A stretch of DNA of 64,000 bases from Bosea sp. F3-2 (lineage in GTDB: Bacteria > Pseudomonadota > Alphaproteobacteria > Rhizobiales > Beijerinckiaceae). This document shows positions 34,922-41,909 of the stretch, one piece after another. Location of the stretch: assembly GCF_008253865.1 (NCBI RefSeq), contig NZ_CP042331.1:1612001-1676000 (forward strand), read 5' to 3'. Positions within the stretch are counted from its first letter, which is position 1, and the number at the start of each line of letters is the position of its first letter. The translations under genes were made by a program, and so were the position numbers. The notes under the pieces were generated by a model that worked only from the letters and a program-made list of their open reading frames with translations, had not been told where the DNA came from and did not search any database.

Positions 34922-36151
34922 TCAGGAGCTCGCCCGCGACAATGCTCCTCCGGGGTGACGGTGCACTTGCCCTTCGAGTTCCAGTTCGACCAATACCCGG
35001 TTGATCTCGCGCGCGGCATGACCGCTCGCGCGGACGAGGTCGTCGAGCCCGATCGGCGTCGGTCCCAGCAATTCCAGCACGAGGCGCCCGAGGCCCGACT
35101 GCAAGGCAGGCCGCTCGACCTCCTCGGCCGATGACGGGGAATCGAAATCCCCGTCATGTCCTATGAACCCCGGCGCCGATGCCACTTCCGGCAGGTCGAG
35201 CTCATCCCACATTGCCTCGCTCGCCGGGTCGCCGGCGACCTCCCGCAGCGCAGAGCGTTCCAGCCAGGAGGTAGGGTCCTGCCGACGCAGCGGCGCAAGC
35301 GCCTCGATGACATGCGTCGCTTCGGCGCAAAGCGTCGCTCCCTCCCGAATCAGATGGTTACCGCCTTCGGCGCGCGGATCGAGCGGCGAGCCCGGCACGG
35401 CGAAGACCAACCTGCCCTGCTCGTTGGCGAAGCGCGCCGTGATCAAAGAGCCCGAGCGACGTGCCGCCTCGACCACCACGGTGCCGAGCGAGAGGCCGGA
35501 AACCAACCGGTTACGCCGGGGGAAATCGCGCGCCCTCGCGACCCAGCCGAGCGGCATTTCGCTAAGGACGGCGCCGCGCTCGGCGATGCGCTCCGCCAGC
35601 GGGATGTTCTGCGGCGGATAGATTTCGTCGAGGCCGCCCGCGAGCACGGCGATCGTGCCCGTATCGAGGCTGGCTTGGTGAGCAGCCGTGTCGATGCCGC
35701 GGGCGAGCCCGGAGACAACGGCGAAATCGGCTTCGCCGAGCTCGCGCGCCAGTCGACCGGTGAACGTCATCCCCGCTGCGGAGGCATTGCGGGAACCGAC
35801 GAGGGCGACCGCCGGCCTCTGGAGAATCGGCACCTGCCCGAGCACTGCGATCAGCGGCGGCGCCGAATCGATCGCCTGCAGCGGCGCCGGGTACTCCGTT
35901 TCGCCGAGCGCGATCAGGCGTCCGCCGAGACGTCGCAGTCCCTCGATTTCGCGTTCCGCCTCGGCTGGCTGGCAGATGCGGATCGTACGGCCTGCTCGTC
36001 GCGCGAGCTCAGGCAGGGCCTCAAGCGCGGCACCAGCCCCGCCGAAGCGGTTCATCAGGGTACGGAAGGTACGCGGGCCGATGCCCTCGCTGCGGATCAG
36101 CCTCAACCAATCGAGACGCTGGCAATCGGAGAGGACGATGCCAGCCGCCAT
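34922..36151 (-). CDS. dprA: DNA-processing protein DprA
   Basis: Loads RecA on incoming single-stranded DNA during transformation. The 409-residue protein has an N-terminal SAM-like part (about 12-60), the Rossmann DprA domain and a C-terminal winged helix (about 345-405). The Rossmann domain shows VALVGSRNASAAG near 114-126, VVSGLARGIDTAAH near 144-157, the FPRRNRLVSGLS loop near 210-221 and VVEAARRSGSLITA near 226-239. The protein is intact. It lies 5 bp after plsY in a conserved alphaproteobacterial order. DprA is widespread in bacteria not known to be competent, so natural transformation is not implied. Confidence 0.94.
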   Translation of the reverse strand: MAAGIVLSDCQRLDWLRLIRSEGIGPRTFRTLMNRFGGAGAALEALPELARRAGRTIRICQPAEAEREIEGLRRLGGRLIALGETEYPAPLQAIDSAPPLIAVLGQVPILQRPAVALVGSRNASAAGMTFTGRLARELGEADFAVVSGLARGIDTAAHQASLDTGTIAVLAGGLDEIYPPQNIPLAERIAERGAVLSEMPLGWVARARDFPRRNRLVSGLSLGTVVVEAARRSGSLITARFANEQGRLVFAVPGSPLDPRAEGGNHLIREGATLCAEATHVIEALAPLRRQDPTSWLERSALREVAGDPASEAMWDELDLPEVASAPGFIGHDGDFDSPSSAEEVERPALQSGLGRLVLELLGPTPIGLDDLVRASGHAAREINRVLVELELEGQVHRHPGGALSRASS

Positions 36152-36156
36152 ACCGC

Positions 36157-36780
36157 TCAGCCCCTCTGGCCGATCTTGCCTTCGCGCCCGGCCAGGAGCC
36201 GGGCGATATTAGCCCGGTGCATGATCCAGAGCAGCACGGTCAGGATGGCCATGACGATGGCGGCCTGGTGCATGCCCGCCCAGAACCAGAGCAGCAGCGG
36301 CGTCAGCAGGCTGGCCACCAGCGCCGAAAGGGAAGAATAGCGCGAGAGATAGGCGACGCTCAGCCAAATCGCGGCGAAGACGAGCGCAATCGAACCCTTC
36401 ACCCCGATGAGCACGCCGAGATAGGTCGCGACGCCCTTGCCGCCCTTGAAGCCGACCCAGACTGGGAAGAGATGGCCGAGGAAGGCGCCGACGCCGGCCG
36501 CCAGCGCCGCTTCCGGCCCGCCGAGCAGGCGCGCGCCGACGATGACCGCCGCGGTGCCCTTCAGCATGTCACCGACGAGGGTGGCGGCAGCGAGCTTCTT
36601 GTTGCCGGTGCGCAGGACATTGGTCGCGCCGATATTGCCGGAGCCGATGCTGCGCAGATCCGGCCCGCCCGCCAGACGCGTCAGGATGATGCCGAAGGGG
36701 ATGGAGCCAAAGAGATAGCCGACGACGAGGGCAATCAGCGTGGCGGAGCCGGAAAGGCTCCAGGTCAACGTCTCAGCCAT
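36157..36780 (-). CDS. plsY: Glycerol-3-phosphate acyltransferase PlsY
   Basis: Transfers an acyl group from acyl-phosphate to glycerol 3-phosphate, the first step in phospholipid synthesis, in the inner membrane. All three family motifs are seen in the 207 residues: GSIPFG with DLRSIGSGNIGATNVLR (about 41-57), the GDMLKG stretch near 70-75, and GHLFPVWVGFKGGKGVATYLG near 101-121. Five membrane helices are expected. It is followed at 5 bp by dprA. Confidence 0.96.
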   Translation of the reverse strand: MAETLTWSLSGSATLIALVVGYLFGSIPFGIILTRLAGGPDLRSIGSGNIGATNVLRTGNKKLAAATLVGDMLKGTAAVIVGARLLGGPEAALAAGVGAFLGHLFPVWVGFKGGKGVATYLGVLIGVKGSIALVFAAIWLSVAYLSRYSSLSALVASLLTPLLLWFWAGMHQAAIVMAILTVLLWIMHRANIARLLAGREGKIGQRG

Positions 36781-36842
36781 TCAGCCCCCTCGCCCGGCAA
36801 TCCGCCGCCAGAATAGAACCTGTATCCATCAATGCAAAGCGC

Positions 36843-36957
36843 GCCGTCATCCCGGACAAGCCGCCCTCGGCGGCGCCGATCCGGGATCCATGCCGGAGCG
36901 TTTCCGATCAAGGTTCAGGCATGGATCCCGGGTCTCGCTTCGCTCGCCCGGGACGAC
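36843..36957. repeat. Palindromic element family G
   Basis: GCCGTCATCCCGGACAAG start and CGCCCGGGACGAC end, with inner GGGATCCATGCC / GGCATGGATCCC arms and a central variable part. Only one full copy is seen here, though its plan mirrors families A and B. It lies between the plsY start and the pyrC-like stop. Confidence 0.7.
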
Positions 36958-36999
36958 CCGCGCGGGTATCGTCGGCGCTTCGCCACAACGGCAAAGCGT

Positions 37000-38316
37000 T
37001 CAGCCCGGCTCGCCCTCATACACCACCCGCCCGGCGACGATCGTGGCGGCGACAATGCCTTCCAGCCGCGCCTCGTCGAAGGGCGAGTTCTTGGCACGCG
37101 ACTTGAGCTTGCGCTTGTCGACGACGAACGGCGCCTCGGGATCGAACAGGACGAGGTCGGCCGGCGCCCCCGGAGCAAGGCGCCCCGATGGCAAGCCGAG
37201 CAGCGTGGCAGGCCGAGCCGACAGGGCTGCGAGAAGCTGGGGCAGCCCAATCTGGCCCGCCTGCACCAGCCGCTGAGCGGCCGATAGCATGGTCTCGATG
37301 CCGAGCGCGCCGTCCGCGGCCTCGGCGAAGGGCTGACGCTTGGTCTCGACATCCTGCGGATCATGGTCGGAAACGACGACGTCGATCACGCCTTCGGCGA
37401 GAGCGGCGACCAGAGCGAGGCGATCATCCTCGTGGCGCAGCGGCGGCGAGACCTTGCAGAAGGTCCGGTAGTCGCCGACGTCGTTCTCGTTGAGGGTGAG
37501 ATTGTTGATCGAGACGCCGCAGGTGAGGCGGACGCCATCCTGCTTGGCTCGGCGAACGAGTTCAGCCGATTCCGCGCAGGAAATCATCGCGGCGTGATAA
37601 CGGGCGCCGGTGGCGCGGGCGAGGCGGATGTCGCGCTCCAGCATCACCGTCTCGGCCTCGAGCGGGATGCCGGGCAGGCCCTTGCGGCTGGCGAACTCGC
37701 CCTCGTTCATCACGCCGGAACCACGCAGTTCCGGGTCCTCGACATGGTTCATGATCAGCGCGTCGAAGTTGCGGGCGTAGATCATGGCGCGGCGCATGAC
37801 CTGCGGATTGCGCAAGGCCCTGGCGCCATCGCCGAAGGCAACCGCACCGGCTTCGAGCAGCAGGCCGAACTCGGTGATTTCCCTGCCTTCCAGCCCCTTG
37901 GTCAGCGCGGCGCAGGGCAGCACGTTGACGATCGCCTTGTCGCGGGCGCGGCGCTTCAGGAAGTCGATGATGGCGGGATCGTCGATCGGCGGGTCGGTGT
38001 CGGGCCGGCAGACGATGGTGGTGACACCGCCGGCTGCGGCGGCATGCGAGCCGGTGCCGAGCGTCTCACGGAACTCCGCCCCCGGCTCGCCAAGGAAGGC
38101 GCGCAGGTCGATCAGGCCCGGCGTCAGCACCTGCCCCCCCGCATCGAGCCGGCGGACGCCCTCGCCCGTCGCAGGCGCGGCGCCCCATTCGACCGAGGCG
38201 ATCACGCCGTCACGCAACAGGACGGCTCCGGTTCCGTCGCGGCCGGTCACGGGGTCGACCAGCCGGGCGTTGACGATCGCCAGATCCTGCGCTGCGATAT
38301 CCTGCGTTTCAGCCAT
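37000..38316 (-). CDS. pyrC: Dihydroorotase-like protein lacking metal ligands (PyrC' type)
   Basis: Amidohydrolase-fold protein of 438 residues placed with pyrB. Dihydroorotases carry an H-x-H pair after the first strand (D-x-H-x-H); here the segment reads D70-L-R-A-F74-L-G-E-P-G, with Arg and Phe in place of the histidines. The later H-x-x-H motif reads HAAM, so a third ligand is Met244. His191 (NHVED) and Asp317 (SDHDP) remain. This suggests a non-catalytic subunit like Pseudomonas PyrC', which pairs with aspartate transcarbamoylase. Rhizobial genes called pyrC at this place appear similar to me. The start 38316 overlaps the upstream gene by 8 bp; 38328 is possible. Confidence 0.85.
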   Translation of the reverse strand: MAETQDIAAQDLAIVNARLVDPVTGRDGTGAVLLRDGVIASVEWGAAPATGEGVRRLDAGGQVLTPGLIDLRAFLGEPGAEFRETLGTGSHAAAAGGVTTIVCRPDTDPPIDDPAIIDFLKRRARDKAIVNVLPCAALTKGLEGREITEFGLLLEAGAVAFGDGARALRNPQVMRRAMIYARNFDALIMNHVEDPELRGSGVMNEGEFASRKGLPGIPLEAETVMLERDIRLARATGARYHAAMISCAESAELVRRAKQDGVRLTCGVSINNLTLNENDVGDYRTFCKVSPPLRHEDDRLALVAALAEGVIDVVVSDHDPQDVETKRQPFAEAADGALGIETMLSAAQRLVQAGQIGLPQLLAALSARPATLLGLPSGRLAPGAPADLVLFDPEAPFVVDKRKLKSRAKNSPFDEARLEGIVAATIVAGRVVYEGEPG

Positions 38317-38551
38317 GTTCGGTTCCATCCCGGCGGTCAGCATCCGGCCGGCGCGTGAAGACGACGCTCCAGAAGGCGACGAGCCCCCAGAACAGCAGAC
38401 AGAGCAGGACGCCGGCGATCACGATGAACCAGGTCCAGCCTGCGCGCGGATCGGCATAGAGGAAGCCGACTGCCACGACGAGATAGAGCCCCGTGAAGAC
38501 GAGGCGCGCCCGGCGCATCAGAGGGAGCAGCCAGGCGAGAACGGTCCCCAT
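38309..38551 (-). CDS. Small two-helix membrane protein between pyrB and the pyrC-like gene
   Basis: An 80-residue protein with two hydrophobic helices (about 16-33, LVFTGLYLVVAVGFLYAD, and 39-65, WTWFIVIAGVLLCLLFWGLVAFWSVVF) and a charged C-terminal tail. It begins 5 bp after the pyrB stop and overlaps the next gene by 8 bp, so it is very likely co-translated. No family is recognised. Its fixed place in a pyrimidine operon suggests a link to membrane localisation or regulation, but that is a guess. Confidence 0.7.
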   Translation of the reverse strand: MGTVLAWLLPLMRRARLVFTGLYLVVAVGFLYADPRAGWTWFIVIAGVLLCLLFWGLVAFWSVVFTRRPDADRRDGTEHG

Positions 38552-38556
38552 CCCGC

Positions 38557-39501
38557 TCAGACATTCGGCAGATGCTGGGCGAGCGCATCGAGCACGGCCA
38601 TGCGGACCGCGACGCCCATCTCGACCTGCTCGCGGATCAGCGACTGCGCGCCGTCGGCCACTTCCGACGAGATCTCGACGCCGCGGTTCATCGGCCCCGG
38701 ATGCATCACAAGCGCATCCGGCGCAGCGCGCTCGAGCTTCTCGCGATCGAGGCCGTAATAGCGGAAATACTCCTTCGAGGACGGCACGAAGGCGCCGTGC
38801 ATGCGCTCGAGCTGGAGGCGCAGCATCATCACGATATCAGCGCCTTCGAGCCCCTTGTTCATGTCCGTGTAGAGCTCGGCGCCCATGCGCTCGATGCCCG
38901 GCGGCATCAGCGTCGAAGGCGCGATCAGTCGGACCTTGGCACCGAGCGCATTGAGCAGGATGATGTTGGAACGAGCGACGCGCGAATGCAGGATGTCGCC
39001 GCAGATCGCCACCGTCAGCCCCTGGATGCGGCCCTTGTTGCGGCGGATCGTCAGCGCGTCGAGCAGCGCCTGCGTCGGATGCTCATGGGCGCCGTCGCCA
39101 GCATTGACCACCGAGCAGCTCACCTTGCGGGCAAGGAGATTGACCGCGCCGGCGGCATGGTGGCGCACCACGATGATGTCCGGCCGCATGGCGTTCAGCG
39201 TCGCGGCGGTGTCGATCAGCGTCTCGCCCTTCTTCACCGAGGAGGAAGCGACGGACATGTTCATCACATCGGCGCCGAGCCGTTTTCCCGCGAGTTCGAA
39301 GGAGGCCTGCGTGCGGGTCGAGGGCTCGAAGAACAGGTTGATCTGGGTGCGGCCGCGCAGCGTCGCGGCTTTCTTCTCGACCTGCCGGGAGAGCGCGACA
39401 TAGGCCTCGGCCCGGTCCAACAGCCCTTCGATGTCGAGATGGGACAACCCCTCGATGCCGAGCAGGTGGCGGTGCGGATAGAGCGGGGCTGGCGATGTCA
39501 T
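38557..39501 (-). CDS. pyrB: Aspartate carbamoyltransferase catalytic subunit
   Basis: Condenses carbamoyl phosphate and aspartate in pyrimidine synthesis. The 314-residue protein has the carbamoyl-phosphate motif FEPSTRTQASFE (about 56-67), VRHHAAGAVNLL near 112-123, and HPTQALLD (about 141-148). The aspartate-side MHPGPMNRGVEI lies near 265-276. No regulatory subunit gene is present. With a dihydroorotase homologue that seems inactive, a class A type PyrB-PyrC' complex is plausible. It starts the pyrB-small membrane protein-pyrC unit. Confidence 0.96.
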   Translation of the reverse strand: MTSPAPLYPHRHLLGIEGLSHLDIEGLLDRAEAYVALSRQVEKKAATLRGRTQINLFFEPSTRTQASFELAGKRLGADVMNMSVASSSVKKGETLIDTAATLNAMRPDIIVVRHHAAGAVNLLARKVSCSVVNAGDGAHEHPTQALLDALTIRRNKGRIQGLTVAICGDILHSRVARSNIILLNALGAKVRLIAPSTLMPPGIERMGAELYTDMNKGLEGADIVMMLRLQLERMHGAFVPSSKEYFRYYGLDREKLERAAPDALVMHPGPMNRGVEISSEVADGAQSLIREQVEMGVAVRMAVLDALAQHLPNV

Positions 39502-39613
39502 TTGAAGGTGGCTGTTTAGGCGCGACTCGCCTCCGGTGCAAGCCGCCCCAAAAGAGAAAGGCTGTCATGCCGCGCGCAGCGGTGGAGCTTGTTGCCGATT
39601 GGCGCTAGGTCAG

Positions 39614-40795
39614 ATGCCTCGCCCGTCCGCTCCCATGTTTTGCCGAAGGGACCAAGCCTTGTCCGCCTCCACGACCGCCTATGTTCCAGGGTCTCACGGC
39701 ATCGCGTGGGAAGCCCTCACCCCGGCTGAGGCCGGCCTGGATGCCGGCCGGCTCGCAGCAGCCGTCGCCTTCGCGCAGGATCACGAGAGCCCCTGGCCGC
39801 GCAGCCTCTACTATCCGGATGGCTCTTATGTCGGAAATGTCGAGTGGAACGAGACGGGTCCCTGGACCGAGATCGTCGGCCCGGTCCGCGAGCGCGGCGG
39901 GCCGGCGGGATTGATTCTGAAAGGTGGTCGGATCGTCGCCGAATGGGGCGACACCGCCCGCCCCGACATGACCTTCTCGATCGCCAAGAGCTATCTGTCC
40001 GTGCTCGCCGGCATCGCGTTCGACGACGGGCTGATCCGGGACGTCGAGGAGCCCGTGGGCAAGAGCGTCGACGATCCCGCCTTCGCCGGGCCGCATAACG
40101 GCAAGATCACCTGGCGGCATCTGCTGCAGCAGTCGAGCGAATGGCAGGGCGAGATCTTCGGGAAATCCGACCAGGTCGACCACAATCGCCAGATCGGCCC
40201 CGGCGCCGACAACAGCCGCAAGGGCCAGCGCCGCGATCTCAACGAGCCCGGCAGCTTCTACGAATACAACGATGTGCGCGTGAACGTGCTGAGCTACGCG
40301 CTGCTCCAGCGCTTCCGCCGGCCGTTGCCGGAGGTGCTGCGCGAGCGCGTCATGGATCCGATCGGCGCCTCGCCGGATTGGCAGTGGCAGGGCTACAGCA
40401 GTTCCTTCGTCGAGATCGACGGCCAGCGCATCCAGTCCGTGCCCGGCGGCGGGCACTGGGGCGGCGGGCTCTTCATCGGCGCGCGCGACCATGCCCGCTT
40501 CGGCCTGCTGATCGGCCGCCAGGGCGCGTGGAACGGCAGGCAACTGCTCTCTCAGAGCTGGGTCGAGCGGATGCTGACGCCCTCCCCCACGCTCGGCAAT
40601 TACGGCTATCTCTGGTGGCTGGCACGCGGGCCTGCGGCACGGCCGGGCGTTCCAGAGACCGCCTTCTCGGCGCTCGGCGCCGGCAGCAACGTGATCTGGG
40701 TCGAGCCTGAGCGTGACATCGTCGCGGTGCTGCGCTGGATCAACGGGGCCTCGACGGAGGGCTTCATCGACCGGCTGCTGGCGGCGCAGAGCTGA
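39614..40795 (+). CDS. Serine hydrolase, beta-lactamase class C-like
   Basis: A 393-residue member of the beta-lactamase/transpeptidase-like serine hydrolases. The S-x-x-K motif is SIAKSY near 123-128, and the Y-x-N motif is YEYNDVR near 217-223. A GAGSN segment near 363-367 stands where K/H-x-G usually lies. There is no evident signal peptide, so a cytosolic esterase or peptidase is more likely than a secreted penicillin-binding protein. Starts at 39614 or 39635 are both possible. Substrate unknown. Confidence 0.75.
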   Translation: MPRPSAPMFCRRDQALSASTTAYVPGSHGIAWEALTPAEAGLDAGRLAAAVAFAQDHESPWPRSLYYPDGSYVGNVEWNETGPWTEIVGPVRERGGPAGLILKGGRIVAEWGDTARPDMTFSIAKSYLSVLAGIAFDDGLIRDVEEPVGKSVDDPAFAGPHNGKITWRHLLQQSSEWQGEIFGKSDQVDHNRQIGPGADNSRKGQRRDLNEPGSFYEYNDVRVNVLSYALLQRFRRPLPEVLRERVMDPIGASPDWQWQGYSSSFVEIDGQRIQSVPGGGHWGGGLFIGARDHARFGLLIGRQGAWNGRQLLSQSWVERMLTPSPTLGNYGYLWWLARGPAARPGVPETAFSALGAGSNVIWVEPERDIVAVLRWINGASTEGFIDRLLAAQS

Positions 40796-40815
40796 GAGCT
40801 CGCCGCGTTCGTCTG

Positions 40816-40878
40816 GGAACCACTTTCGTCATTCCGGGGCAAGCCGAAGGCTTGAGCCCGGAATGACGAGGTGGTTCC
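40816..40878. repeat. Palindromic element family B, copy 3 (single hairpin)
   Basis: GGAACCACTTTCGTCATTCC and GGAATGACGAGGTGGTTCC form inverted arms around a short GC-rich loop (gggcaagccgaaggcttgagccc). This looks like the outer part of copies 1 and 2 with the middle missing. Confidence 0.75.
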
Positions 40879-40882
40879 GAGC

Positions 40883-41701
40883 TTAATCCTTCACCGAATA
40901 GACGTGCTCGGGCGCCGGGAAGCGCCGGGCCCGAACGTCAGCGGCATAGTCCGCCACCGCCTTGTCGACGTCCTCAGCCAGATTGCCGAAGAGCTTGACG
41001 AATTTCGGCACGCGCCCGGTCAGGCCGAGCATGTCGTCGAGCACGAGCACCTGGCCGTCACAGGCGGCGGAGGCGCCGATGCCGATGGTCGGGATCGCGA
41101 CCCTGGCGGTGATCTCGGCCGCGAGCGGTTCGGCCACCGCCTCCAGCACCACGGCGAAGGCGCCGGCTTCCGTCACAGCCTCGGCATCGGCCGCGATCGC
41201 CGGCCATTCGGCCCGGTTGCGTCCCTGCGCCTTGAAGCCGCCCAGCACGTTCACCGCCTGCGGCGTCAGCCCGACATGCGCCATCACGGGGATGCCCCGC
41301 TCGACCAGGAAGCGAATAGTCTTCGCCATGCGCTGCCCGCCCTCGAGCTTCACCGCCCCGCAGCCGGTCTCCTGCATGATGCGGGCAGCATTGCGGAAGG
41401 CTTGCTCCGGGCTTTCCTCATAGCTGCCGAAGGGCATGTCGATGACGACCAGCGCGCGCTGCGAGCCGCGCATCACGGCTTGCCCGTGCAGGATCATCAT
41501 CTCCAGCGTAACCGGCACGGTGCTGTCGAGGCCATGCACGACCATGCCGAGCGAATCCCCCACGAGGAGGAAATCGCAATGGCGATCGGCCAGCGCCGCC
41601 ATCGGTGCCGTATAGGCGGTCAAGGACACGATCGGCTCCGCTCCCTTGCGGCTGCGGATATCCAACGCCGTCTGGCGTCTGATCTGTGCTTGCGAAGACA
41701 C
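40883..41701 (-). CDS. panB: 3-methyl-2-oxobutanoate hydroxymethyltransferase
   Basis: First step of pantothenate (vitamin B5) synthesis: adds a hydroxymethyl group from methylene-tetrahydrofolate to alpha-ketoisovalerate. The 272-residue TIM-barrel protein has SLTAYTAPMAALAD, the metal site VGDSLGMVVHG near 47-57, VKLEGG near 116-121, VMAHVGLTPQ near 138-147 and the IGIGASAACDGQVLVLDDMLGL tail near 198-219. The GTG start at 41701 has GGGGAGG about 5 nt upstream, which decides it over the long leader frame. It is divergent from topA; panC is not in the window. Confidence 0.94.
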   Translation of the reverse strand: MSSQAQIRRQTALDIRSRKGAEPIVSLTAYTAPMAALADRHCDFLLVGDSLGMVVHGLDSTVPVTLEMMILHGQAVMRGSQRALVVIDMPFGSYEESPEQAFRNAARIMQETGCGAVKLEGGQRMAKTIRFLVERGIPVMAHVGLTPQAVNVLGGFKAQGRNRAEWPAIAADAEAVTEAGAFAVVLEAVAEPLAAEITARVAIPTIGIGASAACDGQVLVLDDMLGLTGRVPKFVKLFGNLAEDVDKAVADYAADVRARRFPAPEHVYSVKD

Positions 41702-41839
41702 GCTCGCCTCCCCATTTCGTAGCCCAAGCCGGAGAAAGGCCCTAAACGGTCCCGTGCGACACTCAAAGCGTAATCGCCGTTTGACACGGCCCGCCCGCTG
41801 AACCACTTTCGCGCGCAATTCCGAACCGCAGCGGTCTTG

Positions 41840-41880
41840 CGGGTCGCGGAACCGTCCGTTACGGCCGGTTCCGCGACCCG
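41840..41880. promoter_or_regulatory. Perfect 15-bp inverted repeat upstream of topA
   Basis: CGGGTCGCGGAACCG and its exact complement flank 11 nt, ending 29 bp before the topA ATG. No T-run follows. It may form an RNA hairpin in the topA leader or serve as an operator or supercoil-sensitive element. Confidence 0.5.
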
Positions 41881-41909
41881 ATCAGGGCTGTTATCGAGAC
41901 TGAGACACC

